Origin: Miscanthus floridulus
Lineage: Eukaryota > Streptophyta > Magnoliopsida > Poales > Poaceae
Length of the DNA: 64,000 nucleotides
Direction of reading: 5' to 3'
Assembly (NCBI RefSeq): GCF_019320115.1
Contig: NC_089591.1
Span: 62,009,798-62,073,797, forward strand
The notes beneath the pieces are model-generated. The model saw only the letters and a list, made by a program, of their open reading frames with translations, was not told the origin of the DNA and ran no database searches. Both the position numbers and the translations under genes were made by a program. Positions 10,277 to 22,054 of the stretch are shown here, piece after piece. The number at the start of each line of letters is the position of its first letter. The stretch's first letter is position 1.

Positions 10277-10609
10277 GAAAATCTACTGAATACTGAAATG
10301 AACCAGAATTTTCAAACAAAAATGTTGACTCTTATGTTTCTCACTGATAGTATCAGGATACCTCGTCTACCACATTTAATAAAGGGTGTACACAGGGCAG
10401 AGAGTTACCGCTCTATGCGGGGTCTAGAAAAATGTGTTAGCGGCAAGCTTTACCCTCGCTTGTGCAATTCAAGGAGACCGTGACTTTTTTAATTGGTTAT
10501 AAATCCACGCGAGCATTTTTGAGTACATATATAGCAGTAAGATTATTACATATTCTTTTGAGTGCAAGCCTTTTGAGCTAAATCAAACAAAAACATCAGA
10601 TACAATGAT

Positions 10610-10717
10610 GTAAACGTTGCATTGAAACTTGGCGAACTTCCATTCCCACATGCATCCTTGAGTGTAAACGTTGCATTGAAACTTAGCAAACTTACATTCC
10701 CACATGCATCCTTGAGT
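10610..10717. repeat. 54 bp tandem duplication
   Basis: Two adjacent units start GTAAACGTTGCATTGAAAC at 10610 and 10664 and end in CACATGCATCCTTGAGT, with only a few differences. Confidence 0.8.
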
Positions 10718-10842
10718 GTGGATGTATTTAACTACCATTCTAAAAAAATACATTCACCAAAAATTATTGTGCCCGCACTAGCGATTTTCTATGAACACCG
10801 TATTTCTCATGTGTGCACCGGAGGCCAAAACTAGTTGGACGA

Positions 10843-10859
10843 ATGGACGTCACCCACTT
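10843..10859. repeat. Target site duplication, left copy
   Basis: This 17 bp sequence is repeated perfectly at 12484-12500 on the other side of the LINE-like insert. Confidence 0.85.
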
Positions 10860-12483
10860 TTTTTCAAACGTACCTCAGGCACGGTTTTCATTAAGCAGAA
10901 GCAGAGTTTTGGTTACAAAGGACTGGCCGGTAATCCTAGAATTACCAGCGCAATCCCACCAGCACAAACGATACAACAAGAAAGCACGGATGGGGGGGCG
11001 TCCACCACCAAACCCTTACAGACTGAGCCTATTACATGGAGACAAAAACACATTGGTAGCCTAAGGTGTAGTGTAGCCGCGATAGCCAACATCCACCAGG
11101 GAAGCCAAGGGAGTCGGCTCGACAACAGCGGCAAAGCATCCGCACGAGAAACGACCACGGCGGCCAAGCATCCGCCGAAAAAGGACCATTACGGCAAAGC
11201 ATCCGTAATGAGGGCCATCACACGCTCTGCAGGTGAGCGTGGAGACCGAAGCGACGAGGTAGCCAAGCATCCACCCAAGCAACAACAGCGGCAAAGCATC
11301 CGCCAACGGACCGAACGACAGCGGCAACAACAAACACCGAAGGACAAACCAATGTGAAGATAGAGTTGAAGCCCAGATAGGCCCAGCCTAGCAGGCAGCA
11401 ACACCGACGATCGACGCAGCTGGAGTGCCCCACACGAAGCCTTCAAAAAGGGAATGACATCCGCGGATGCCAACAACGAGGAACCCTCTAGGAGCGAACG
11501 GCAGGAACCACAAAAGACGACGACCACACGGGATTCTTCAGTGACGCCTTCAGGAAGGAGGTGGCACCCAAGCAAACGATCCTAGATGCCATTGTCGCTG
11601 GCCTTGGAGGGTTCTAAGGCGGGGCTTTCACCTAGAATCTGATGATGTTGGCGCAAAAGCATGAGGTTCAGAAGCGACGCCTCCAAGGAGGTGTGTGGCA
11701 CCAAGGCATCACCGTCGTCCGCCTGGATAAAATTGGGCTGAGCTTTCGCCCAAAACCCGTGCAACTACCGACGCTTCACCATGACGCGCTGTCACCAAAT
11801 GGCAGCTAGATCTGGTGACAGCGCATCACCAAACGGCGGTCACCGGCACCGTGATCGGAGGCCCCCGCGGCGCGGACGCTAGCATGCCAGGCCGGTGGCG
11901 ACCCCGGAACTGGCCGCCTGTCGAGCGCGGCCCAGGCGACGGCCGCGTCCACCGACGTCCCATAGCAGGGGCTACAAGGGCCCGGCACGGAAAGAGAGGC
12001 CTCGGAGGCCGCCCATGCCGAGCACCCCGCTGGACGGCAGCAGTAGGCGCCAGATCCGCGCCACTAGAGCAGCCGACGCCGGATCCGCACACAGGGGGGC
12101 CTAGATCCGCCGCCAGGCCGGCCGCACAAACTCGTCGGAGAAGCCACCGCTCAGGCCCGACCGTCTAGCCCTCGCCGTCGCACCGACGAGGAGGAGGCCA
12201 GATCCAGTCTAGAGGAACCCGGATCCAGGCCGCTGGCCGGATTGCCCGCCGAAGAAGCACCGAGGAAGTCATGGTGGTGGAGGATTGGGAGGGGGAGAGA
12301 GAGGTAAAGAGGGGGGGAGGATGCGGCGGGCACCTTTTTTCGGGCCACCATGGGCCGCCGCCGCCACACGCCGATGGGCGACGACGGTGGCTGGAGGGGA
12401 GGACCGGGAGGGGGGGCCTAGGGGCGCCGCGGCGGTCGCCCCTGAGTCGCCCTAGGGGAGCGTTCGGGGGAAGAAAGGAGCAT
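10860..12483 (-). mobile_element. LINE-like retroposon insertion with 17 bp target duplication
   Basis: ATGGACGTCACCCACTT occurs at 10843-10859 and again at 12484-12500, exactly flanking a 1.6 kb insert. The insert begins on the plus strand with a short T run after the left duplication, the complement of a 3' poly(A) tail, so it inserted in minus orientation. The long variable-length duplication and the tail point to target-primed reverse transcription. The minus-strand 5' end is very GC-rich with CTCCCTCCC-type tracts, like plant LINE 5' UTRs. No endonuclease or reverse transcriptase is readable, so it is an internally deleted LINE or a retroposed transcript. Confidence 0.75.
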
Positions 12484-12500
12484 ATGGACGTCACCCACTT
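12484..12500. repeat. Target site duplication, right copy
   Basis: This is the perfect partner of 10843-10859. Confidence 0.85.
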
Positions 12501-12884
12501 ACTTTACCTATGATCAGAGTTTTGTTATAAATAACGTGATGTAAACAAATAGACGGTTAAAATGTAATTTAAAAGACCATGCAAGTCAAATCGTGCTTTT
12601 AAACTGGGATGAAGAGAGTTTGTTTCTTAATGAACCTAGTAATAAAAGTTGTAAGGATTTGATTTAGAAGCAAAACTAAAACGACCAAACATTTCAGAAT
12701 GGAGAGGGTAGTCTTACAAGCAACCACTGTATATATACCACGTCGAGAGAGGGAAAAGCCAAAATCGTGGAGGTGCACGAGTGTGAAACCATGAAATGAC
12801 ACCAATACTTGCGTCTAAAATTCTTGTGACACCAATACTTGCATCTAAAATTTTCTACTAGGACTCTAGGAGTACTTCACCCTG
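12501..12884. other. Intergenic, nothing recognised
   Basis: This is AT-rich sequence with a duplicated phrase (GACACCAATACTTGC at about 12797 and 12828). No gene or complete element was seen. Confidence 0.5.
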
Positions 12885-12975
12885 TTCGGTAGGCTGGCTG
12901 GGCTGGCTGGTGCTGGGCTTATCAGCCTAGCCATTCGACAGCCCAGCACCAGCCGCACCAGCCGAACGGCTGGCT
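12885..12975. mobile_element. Short foldback MITE
   Basis: CCCTGTTCGGTAGGCTGG on the left and CAGCCGAACGGCTGG on the right form an inverted repeat around repeated CTGG and CCAG units. It could fold into one long hairpin. The family resembles the CTGTTCG-ended Tourist-like MITEs elsewhere in the window. Confidence 0.55.
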
Positions 12976-14380
12976 TATATCCATTGTCGACTCACGTCCG
13001 TCACTTTCTCCCCTTCCTCTCATCGCTCGCGGTGGCTAGGGTTCCCGACTCACGCGCCACTCCTCGCCATCGCTCCACGCATTTACGGGCGGTAGCCTGC
13101 GGCGCATCAACGGCCGGCGTTGGTGGCCCTCGGATCCGGGCTCGGCCGCCTCTGCACTCCGTCCTCCTCGGCGGGGCTGCGGTGAAAGTGTCGTCGTCCT
13201 CTCCCCCACCCTGCCTTCATCGATGACGCCTTCGGCCAAGCAGGTAACCTGGATCCCATGCCTCTGTCCTCTCACATGGCCGCCTCTGAGCTGTAGCTGG
13301 TCGTGCTTGTAGTTTGACCTCTACGCGGCTAGGGTTTCCCTCACTCTCGGCGGCCTCAGTGACAGTGGGCTCGGCCTCCCTCCCCGAACCCTGCCTCCTT
13401 CAATGGCGACTCCTTCCACCATGGTAAGCCCCTCGGAACCCGACGCCATGCAGTTTGACCCCACCGGATCTGAGATCCAACATGGGTTCATGCCTCTTTT
13501 TGTTCTATTTTTACCAAACACTAAGTTTGATCTCCGCGCGGCTAGGGTTTCCCTCACTCTCGGTGGCCTCGGTGACAGTGGGCTCGGCCTCCCTCCTCGG
13601 ACCCCGCCTCCATCAATGGCCACTCCTTCCACCACGGTAAGCCTCCCCAGAACCCGACGCCGCGTAGTTTGACCCCGCCGGATCTGAGATCCAACATGTA
13701 CTCATGCCTCTTTTTGTTCTATTATTACCAAACACTAAGTTTGATCACCGCGCGGCTAGGGTTTCCCTCACTCTCGGCGGTCTCGGTGATAGTAGGCTCA
13801 GCCTCCGCCCCCGAACCCCGCCTCCATCAACGACGCCTCCATCCACCATGGTAAGACCCCTTCGGCACCCAAAGCCGTGCAGTTTGACCCCGCTGGATCT
13901 GAGATCCAACATGTACTCAAGTCTCTTTTTGTTCTATTATAACCAAACAATAAGTTTGATCTGTTTCCCTTGCTTTTTTATACCTGCTAAGTAATCTATA
14001 GAATGCAGTCTTAAGTTCCTAATCAGTATTGTATCTCCTGTGTCACTGTGTGCTTGCAAAGTATTAGTTGAGTGGCAGAACTAATGTCTTCAAACACTAC
14101 CAGCAATCCATATGATTCCATTGCATTGAAGTGCTTTTTTTTAAACAATACTTGTGCTCTATGATTGCTTTGATATTTTATTCAATAGGTCAATGATCTT
14201 TGCCTGATTTATCATTGCTTTGATATTCATACGTACTACACATAACTCGAGCCTGAAATCGAAGGGGTTATGTTACACAGTACACATGCGATGGTCTTTA
14301 CCCCTTTCAATGTTAAATTTTTTAGATAAGGTTTTTCATCTAACAATTATGCTCTATGATTGCAGTGCAGACATAGAAGG
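12976..14380 (+). other. 5' UTR-like GC-rich region leading into PIF element
   Basis: Sequence from 12990 to 13310 is GC-rich with CTAGGG and CTTCCTCTC tracts and a possible splice donor (CAGGTAACC near 13240), like a grass 5' UTR or first exon. It runs into a 214 bp tandem array and then AT-rich intron-like sequence. No open frame is convincing. It may be the leader of the PIF/Harbinger transcript or a captured promoter. Confidence 0.35.
13313..13954 (+). repeat. Three-copy ~214 bp tandem repeat
   Basis: Units run 13313-13525, 13526-13739 and 13740-13954. Each starts TTTGAyC, then GCGGCTAGGGTTTCCCTC, then an ATGGTAAG-like donor, then TTTGACCCC, GGATCTGAGATCC and a T-rich end with ACCAAACAnTAAG. 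A fourth copy begins at 13955 and stops within a few bases. Each unit contains an exon-like GC part, a GT donor and an intron-like tail. Confidence 0.85.
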
Positions 14381-14960
14381 GATGTTTCGTTCGGTTGTGA
14401 TCAGCGCTGCCCAAACTGGCAGCGTCGTTGGCTTCGTCTTGCTCTCCAACTGCTACCAGGCACTACAACCTCCGCTCAAAACGCCAAAAACGGCCACAAG
14501 AGGCAAGTTTGGGATACTATTTGTCAATTTGCAGTTTGCATTTGGTGTTTAGTTGTCCTTTGCGATACCATTCTGTTGACACAAGCCACATGGCTGTGAT
14601 TTCTCTCTATTTTTGTTTGTGTTGCCTTTGTTGTTGTCTCCTTTTTATTCTCTATGTTCTCTGAGGGGTTGGCTGTGGTGGAGACTTAGCACAGTGCCAA
14701 TTGATTCCTATATTTCATTGAAGGGCTAAGTGTTCTAGTTATTTAGTTCTTTTGTTTGCTCTATGCTTCCTACACTTTCAGTCAACTAGTAGTGTCCGTG
14801 ATAGAAGAAAGCATTACGAATCAATTAGTATATCTATACCAGCAGATTCTAGTACAATGCTCAGTTTTCAATTCCCAACTGATTCTAATACACTGTCCTA
14901 ATTGGTAATTACATTTTGTGACTGGTGCATTACTAATAGCTTTGTCCATCCTTGAATCAG

Positions 14961-15832
14961 ATGAGCCAGGACCGTGCTGTATGGGATGATAGAGCAACCT
15001 CTTTGCTTCTTGACCTCATCATCCAGCAAAAAGAGCTCTGTCACTGGTCCTCCGCCCATGGTCCAACCCCACTAGGGTGGACCAATATCGTTCATGACTT
15101 CAACAAAGTCATGGACCTTGGGTACAATAAGAAAGTGTGCCAGAACAAATACAACGAGCTAAAATGTTGTTACTTCAACTGGCGCGACGACCAGAGCCAT
15201 ACTGGCCTAGGCCGAGACCCGCCGACTGGAGAGGTTACAGCTAACCCCGAGTGGTACGGCGCCAGCCTCGGGGTACTAACTACTCGCATTTCTTTGAATT
15301 TTGCGTAGAAATTAGGTTCCTACTAACTCAGTACTAACTTCGCCATCACTGCAACACGTGCAGGAAAGTAGCCAACCCGCTAGAAACAAGTTCAAACGCC
15401 CCTAATGCTGTGAGCAACTGATCACGATTTTGGGACGCACCCCACGTGACAGGGGCCAGTTGGTATCGGTGGGGGGCCATCGACCTGACAAGTCACCTAG
15501 TAATGCAAGCCCTCGCACTCCTCCATCCTTATCGGACGAGCCGATCAAGCCACATAGTACTCATCAGCCCTCCAAGAGAGTGCATAGGGAATTTTCAGTG
15601 AACAGTCTGCGTAGCAAGAAGAGTAGCCAAACTCCATCTGTAGAAGAGTGCCTTGAAGACCTCGGCCAATTTCTTAGAGAGGCTAGGTCTCAGAAGGCCC
15701 GTCGTAACAACGATGCTCGGGAGATGGCCCAAGTCCAAGTCATTCTGCGGCAAGATGGTATTAGCGAGGCTGATGAAGTATTCGTGCAAGCCCTGAACCT
15801 TTGTAGAGACAGGCTAAGTCGTTAGAATTTTC
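14961..15832 (+). pseudogene. PIF/Harbinger ORF1: Myb/SANT-like DNA-binding protein, broken
   Basis: PIF elements encode a Myb/SANT-like accessory protein that works with the transposase. Residues from the ATG at 14961 read VWDDRATSLLLDLI, then GWTNIVHDFN, then VCQNKYNELK, the three-helix Myb_DNA-bind_3 pattern seen in ORF1 and related plant proteins. A splice donor is likely at about 15273 and an acceptor (GTGCAG) at about 15358-15363. The next exon hits TAA after KRP and resumes in frame at CCEQLITILGRTPRDRG. From 15430 a charged C-terminal region (VEECLEDLGQFLREARSQKARRNN) continues to the stop at 15825. One stop makes it non-functional as read. Confidence 0.7.
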
Positions 15833-16263
15833 TAGGCATGACATCTAAAGAGGGTCGGCTGAATTGGATCAAAGTGACATGGGCCTTTGAGTGCTCCAAC
15901 AAGTCCCAATGATCAGCACATTCCATGTTTTTCTCCTATTTGCAGATATCCACCATGTGCATGTTGAGTTCATTCAGTTTGTTGTATCCTTATGTTTGTT
16001 TTCTTCGTATTACCAAAGACCATTGTGGAAAACTTAGTGCATGTCGTTGTCTCGTGTTTTGAATAAAAAATTAGTGTACTGCGTTGAGTGTTGTAAGACA
16101 TTATGCATGTATCACTTTCCACTTATACATTCCTACCTGCTTTCAAGGGGCTACCTAGTTCAGGTATCATCATATGTTCACTTACTAGCACTTGATTTGT
16201 TCCTAATATCGGCATTACAGTCTGTCTTATGTATGCCCAATTGCAGGTAGCATCAGGAACAAC

Positions 16264-17558
16264 ATGAGCAGCACTAACGAGTCGTCGTACAGCGACACTT
16301 CCAGTGATGGACCGAGCAGTGTGACCGTGGCAAAGGCGGCATTTGTCCTGCTGAAAGGGCTTATGTCACAGCAAATGCTAGAGGTAAATCCTCCTTGTCC
16401 CATTCCTAAGCTAACGGGAGCCTAGTTGATGCATCTTACACTAGCCGACCATACTAGATGTATAGAGTATTTGCGCATGTCACCTGATGCCTTCATGCAT
16501 TTGCATGAAACCCTGCTGCCGTTTGGGCTGCCACAAACAGATAAGTGCACCTCGGTAGAAGCTCTAGGCATGTATATCTAGACCTGTGCCCACCAATCGG
16601 CTAGTAGAGAGTGCAAGGATAGGTTTGAAAAGTCTTTAGATACGGTTAGCAGGAAGATTACAGTAGTTGTCGAGGTAATGTATCGGTGGACAGATATTGT
16701 TCTAGTGCCAGCAGATAGGAACTATGCACGCGTAAGCCAAAAACTTGCTGCACATTCACCATGGTTTGATGGATGCATAGGTGCTATAGATGGCACGCAC
16801 ATAAAGGTTGAGGTTAACCGTGAAGCAAAGGCAGATTTCTACAATAGGAAAGGAAAAATAACAATTAATGTTTGTGCCATTGTGGATATGGATGGCCGTT
16901 TCACATACATGGGGCCGGGAAGGCGGGGGCATGTCATGACATGGCGGTGTTGAAAGACTGTCAGGACGACGCTTTGTTCCCACATCCCCCACCAGGTTCG
17001 CGATGCCTTGCTGTTGACATTCCTTGTTTGTTTGATTCTAGTAGATGAATTGAAGCATACTTGTGTTCAATTTGCTAAGACAGCTGATGGCTGTATACTG
17101 TCTCCTAACATAATTTGCAATTTGATTTCTCACTTCTTTCATTGCTTGTAGGCCGGTACTACCCGGCGGACGTGGGTTACAAGGAGATGGCAGGATACAT
17201 GACTCCCTACAAAAACACAAGGTATCACTTCAACGACTTTAGGGGCATAGATTTACAGCAATTGCAGAGGGAGGAGAGATTCAACTACATTCATGCAAAG
17301 TTGCGGAATGTAATTGAAAGAAGGTTTCAGGTGTTGAAAGAACGCTGGCATATTCTGGGCGGGGTGCCGTACTGTAGTAGGATGAAGCAGGCTATGATAA
17401 TCATTTCATGCTTTGCTTTAGATAATTTTTTGTGGATGCGTAAGTACGGTGTAGATCCACCCTCGTATGAGGTGCCTACGTGGGTTGACCTAAATCTGGG
17501 CACCCCTATCTCTGGACTAAGGGAGTTGATATCCACAGCGGTTTGGAGCGGTGTCTGA
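16264..17558 (+). pseudogene. PIF/Harbinger DDE transposase, disrupted
   Basis: The frame is exon 16264-16382 (MSSTNESSYSDTSS), a gap, then about 16428-16990 and, after a possible intron, 17152-17558. The DDE_Tnp_4-type core is clear. GCIGAIDGTHI carries the first Asp. CHDMAVLKDC carries the HD motif, read only after a frameshift at about 16910-16920. YYPADVGY and MAGYMTPYKNTRYH carry the next conserved block. RNVIERRFQVLKERW carries the catalytic Glu region. An in-frame TAG interrupts at about 16578. Stop plus frameshift mean it cannot make transposase. Terminal inverted repeats were not located with confidence. Confidence 0.85.
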
Positions 17559-17928
17559 TGTAGGTCAAGGCTGCTGTTTTTAGAACAAGTAGTTGTAGGT
17601 ACAATTCCATGGCAGTCTTGTCGTGTAGCTGTGTAAGGTTGTGTGGGACTGTGTTTGTTTCAAAAAATGTTTATGGGACTATCATATTGTGTGCATTGAT
17701 GTATGACGAATTGTAGTGACAGAACTACAAGTGCCAAGTTCTGTAGTGTTTGGTTATGTGATGTAATACTCTAGTTCTTAGAGGTATGATTTCATACTAG
17801 TTGGTACACTGTTTCTGTGATTCACCATGGGAAGCAGTGGAGCAGATACAGCTTAGGCTTGGCTTTATTGAAGGATTCTGTTCCTTAAAGGTACGATTTC
17901 ATCATATTTGTTTTGTATTTGTTCATAT
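17559..17928 (+). other. Spacer between PIF transposase and DDI1 fragment
   Basis: AT-rich, no gene. It probably contains the 3' UTR of the PIF element, whose right end was not identified before the DDI1-like sequence begins. Confidence 0.4.
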
Positions 17929-18962
17929 GATCTGAAGGCGCTTCTCGAGGTGGAGGTGAGTGGGGCCTGGGATCTCAAACTGTCAATTGAGCTTCCTCTC
18001 TGAAGCTTTGCATCTACTACTTTTATCTCACATTGCTGGTTCTGGCTGTCTGTGTGTGTGTGTGTGTGTGGCCAGCCTCGAGTACCATTGCAGCAGCAGC
18101 TGCTTCACTTCAATGGGAAGGAAATACAGAATGCGGAGAAGCTCAGTGCCATTGGGGTCCGGGATGTCGACCTTGTCATGATGCCTCCCACCAATGAAAG
18201 GTGCTCTTGCTGCCCTACCTAGTTAATATAAAGGAGATAAATTGACATTACGTAAAGTTGTCTATTAGTTTCTTGCACAATAAAAGGGTTCAGATTGTTA
18301 CAGCTAAATTATTTCATTTCTGCTTTGGTGTCCAGATGGTGTGTCTTTCTTTAGCTGTTAGTTTGACTTGAGTACATCTTGATCCCAACTTAGAATCTGT
18401 CTTTTCTCAAAAAAAGCTACATTTGCTTTTATTCCTCTTAACCAATTCCCTCCTAATTACTTGTGTTTCGGCTGAAACTGTCAGGTCATCTCAGGTAAAT
18501 TTAAGGAAGAATCCTGTTGATGGGACTGTTGTGAACCCTCAAGCTTAACAACATATTCGAGGTGATTCACATCTTATCCCACAGCTCATTCAGGTAAACT
18601 TTTCTTGTTGGCCTCATTTATTCACCAAGGCTTGTTAGTTGCCAACAACATGCTCTTGTAGAACTTTGTTTCCTTGATTTGCATAATGATCTTCAACTAC
18701 GACAAGCTATTCTTGGAGATGACACCAATGAGCTACAGAATATCGTGCGATCCCGCCACGAACGGAAAACGGAACTGAAACGTAAACAAGAAGAGCTTGT
18801 GAGAATCTCTCTGTTAAATTTTATTTGGTGAGCAACAGATCATGTCAAATGAAATATGGGATTGATGATTTTTCATGCATTGACTTTATTTGCAGGCTGT
18901 ATTGTATGCTAATCCTTTTGATGTCGAAGCTCAGAAGAAAAATTGAAGCTACAATCCGGCAG
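17929..18962 (+). pseudogene. Truncated DDI1-like gene (ubiquitin-like/protease shuttle), introns kept
   Basis: DDI1 is a ubiquitin-receptor shuttle with an N-terminal ubiquitin-like domain and a retroviral-type aspartic protease domain. Only the N-terminal part is here. Pieces with GT-AG borders are about 17929-17955 (LKALLEVE), 18076-18200 (RVPLQQQLLHFNGKEIQN, then KLSAIGVRDVDLVMM), 18485-18593 (NLRKNPVDGTVVNPQA, stop, QHIRGDSHLIPQLIQ), about 18661-18798 (LRQAILGDDTNELQNIVRSR) and 18896-18962 (LYANPFDVEAQKK, then a one-base insertion). The protease and UBA parts are absent. Retained introns show a DNA-level duplication rather than retroposition. It follows a PIF element, so transposon capture is possible. 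Confidence 0.85.
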
Positions 18963-19814
18963 GTAGGCATTACTTTTCTCATGATAGCAAATGTTGGCAA
19001 CATTTGTTTTCTTTCATATATCACTGGTAAAATGTCATATGATGGACATCACTACAAATGTTTTCTTTCAGGATATGCTGGGTGAATGAAACTGCAAGGT
19101 GTTGTACATGTTATTGTGAATCGATGGAACAAACGTTGTTTGTGTGTTGTCTGGATGTAACATAGTAACTGTAAATTCAAGGTTAAAACTGTTGTTGTTG
19201 GCCGTAACTTCGAACTCAGCATGATCATGACATAGCTAGAAGTTTGAATTTGAAATGCTAAAATCAGTATGAGCTACTGTTCACTCCATTATTTGAACTT
19301 TTAAAAAAATGTTGTTGGCTGGAGGCTGGCTGGAGACTGGCGATGGCTGGCTGGTCCAGCCCCAGCACCAGGCAGCCTTGCTTGGCAGCGCCGCCGACAG
19401 CACATTCCAAAACATGTTCCTTTAATACGCAACGCCTCCTTGATTGGAAAAGTCGCGCCATCATTGGAGGTCAAAACTCAAAAAATGGAACGAGAGAGGA
19501 TATACCGCAAGCACAAGTACGATAAATTTTTAAATTCTGATGATTAGTGCGATTTTTATGTAGAAAAACATGGTTAGTGCCATTTAGTGCATGCAGACTG
19601 CAGTCCCTATAGCTGTGCAGTGCAGCCTTTTGGGTTGGGTGACCCGCCAAACTAAATCCTTAAAGGCTGAAAGTCGCGTCATTCAATCTTGTTACCTTTG
19701 AAGCGACTGAGTTACTGAGACATTGTTATACAGATACGGAGTATATATTCAAATTAATACGCGAATCTATCAGCCTTTTCGCTTCTACAGGTCGAAATGA
19801 CAGGAAGAGACTAA
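18963..19814. other. Intergenic
   Basis: No gene is seen. A GCTGGCTGG-rich patch at 19310-19380 resembles the hairpin MITE at 12885 and may be a remnant. The rest is AT-rich without structure that I could identify. Confidence 0.45.
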
Positions 19815-19933
19815 GCCCATGTTCGTTTTGTTAAAAAGTCATGGCTGAAAGTACTGTTCGCTGATTTGTTACGAGAGAAAAACACTTTTCGTTCACTGAT
19901 ATTGTACGGCTCATAAGACAAGCGAACGGGGCC
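19815..19933. mobile_element. Tourist-type MITE (119 bp)
   Basis: Ends read GCCCATGTTCGTTTTG and AAGCGAACGGGGCC, inverted copies. A perfect TAA flanks both sides (19812-19814, 19934-19936). The interior has GAGAGAAAAACAC, shared with the MITE at 43711. Confidence 0.8.
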
Positions 19934-19936
19934 TAA

Positions 19937-22050
19937 AACTGATAGAATGTCACAGTGTCGCACCACGACCACAGTATCTTCAGCAAAGCTTTGGTGGGTC
20001 ATGCATGGCAAGTTGCATGAACACGATATAAGAGTCATCCAGAACAGCTTTCAATGAGGGCGATAAGCCGGGGGTGGCATCTCATCCAATCCAAAAAGCA
20101 AATATGAAATTCTGCATGTCTTCTCGTCATCCCCCAATCCCCCAATCCCAATCCCAATCCCAAACAGCTACTAATTCACTTCTGCATCGACATGGACCAC
20201 CCGTAGTGCGATCGACGCTGCAGCGCGGCGCAGAGAGGCCCCGCACCCGCAGCAACCCGCGCGCGCCAGGCCGCCACATGCAAGGTCTGGCCACGCGGCC
20301 GCGGCCCGCGGTCGCGCGAGCTTCTGATCCTCCCACGCCAACGACGCCGACGGCCGACGCGCGGTCCAGAACAACCACGAGGCCCGCGCGCGCGACGCTA
20401 CCCGCGCAACCGTGTGTCCGGTGCGGCGCGGCCAGGCGTCGCCGTCACGGCGGGTCCGGGTCCGGCGCCGCGCGCGCCCCCTCGTCCACCTCCTCCTCCT
20501 GCCGGCCGGCCCCCACCAATCAGTCCGCGCTACGCCTCCCCTGCATTAACCCACCGCACACCGCCCTTGGCGGTCGTCGCCCGTGATTAATCGCGGTGGT
20601 GACCCGGTGGAAAGCCAAAGCCACCCCCGGCTGCTGACGGGCCCGCGCCGAGCAGCGTGGCACGCTCGCGCAGCGGGGACGGATCATGTGGCCGCGCCTC
20701 GGGCTTGCGCGTTGTGAGCGGGAAGGATCACCACGTCCTGTTACTCACTAGCTACGTAGTAGCCCTGCTGCTAATCATTCATCGCCGCGGTTTTCTGGTC
20801 TTCCTTCGAAAGGGTTGCCGAGTTTGCTTTGTACTGTTGCTCGAGCTGATCGTTTTGCGGCTCGAAGAAGAAACCACCACCAAGGCCTTTTAACCACGTA
20901 GCCGTTGCGTAGGCCGCTGGAGTATCCCACGCGCAAACTGGTTGTTAATCCTATCGGATTACCACTTTATAACTTACCTGATCTGCTAGAACACGCATGA
21001 CCTGGGAAGTTGGAAGCGACGATGAATCCCTTTTCTTTTCTTCCGGGACCGGGAGTGAAAATTTCACTCATGGATACATCGAGATAAGCCTGCTCCCCGC
21101 ATGCATGCGCTAGCTAGCCAGCAGGCTAGTGAGCGTACTTATCATCTAGCCTATCTAATCTTCTTTAGTTATCCTGTCGTTTTTACGGCCGGTACACACC
21201 GCGCGCCTACCACTGCCGGTAAACGCGACACGACACGGGCGAATACGAACCGGCTTTGTGGCACACCGCGCGCGCGCGCTCCAGGCAGACCACCCGATCG
21301 ACTGCAGCCAAGTCGCGGTCCCCGGCCGCCGCAACGGGACAAGCGCGGCGCGCCACCTCGACGACCCTTTCGGAGGAAGCCCCTGCACACCTGGCGCCGG
21401 GTGACGGCGACCGCGTGCGGCACGCCACGCCCTTCCACCGGACCACCTGTTCCAATTCCAATTGCGCCCGTCTCCGTCCGCGCGCCTGGCACACCACACC
21501 ACCTCGCCCGCCGCCCATTGGCCGCTCGCCGGCCTCTCGTGCCGTCTGTGCACGCGCACGCGCGATTCCATCCAGTTGTTGCGCACGCTCGTTCCCCTGA
21601 CCCCTCCACCCCTCGGTCCCCTCCGATCGGGGGCGAAGAGTATCTGGGGCTCGTGCTGAACGCACGCGCCACGTGTCGGGTGCGGATCGTGAGGCGGCTG
21701 GATAACCATTGGACGACAGGCCACACGGCCCCGGATTCCGGACGGTTCTATTTCATCTCTTCAACAAGTCTAGGGTAAGGAACTTTGGATGACTCAGGGA
21801 GTGTTATGCTGGTATGAATCCGGTACTGTTCACACTGAAATTTACTGTTTATTATAAAATTTTGTGAACGGAAAATACTGTTCCGGCTAAAAAAAACCGG
21901 AATAAGCCAGCAAACCAGCTTAATACGAATGGGTGTAAGCCTCGTAGCTCGGAAACAATGTATGGGTCCCCTACCTTACCATCCGTTCTGTCATACCAAA
22001 AATAAAAAAGAAGAAAAATAGAAAGAGAAAAAATAAGTTAAGAAATGCAG
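19937..22050. other. Intergenic GC-rich stretch upstream of HD-Zip gene
   Basis: Two GC-rich islands (20180-20600, 21200-21740) are open in several frames on both strands. Their translations are Ala/Pro/Arg-rich with no recognised domain, so I do not call genes. A small C-rich repeat (CCCAATC units) lies at 20134-20165. A weak MITE candidate with CTGTTCCGGCTAAAA occurs at about 21811-21935. The stretch may hold distal regulatory sequence of the HD-Zip gene. Confidence 0.4.
21811..21935. mobile_element. Possible MITE
   Basis: The interior GTGAACGGAAAATACTGTTC and GGCTAAAAAAA, with CCAGCAAACCAGC to the right, resemble the sequence at 42007-42135 (AAACACTGTTCCAGCTAAAAA). Terminal repeats are weak. 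Confidence 0.35.
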
Positions 22051-22054
22051 CAAT

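Larger units (their letters stand above)
10054..10842. other. Intergenic, two short tandem duplications
   Basis: No gene is seen. It holds an imperfect 36 bp direct repeat (10199-10276) and a 54 bp tandem duplication (10610-10717). Confidence 0.5.

Noticed and set aside
10791..11357. 188-residue frame in the LINE-like insert
   Set aside because: It crosses the target duplication and runs opposite to the element; composition is Lys/Gln/Arg-rich without motifs.
21101..21778. Long open frames on both strands
   Set aside because: GC-rich sequence lacks stops in all frames; no domain, no splice logic and no conserved motif.
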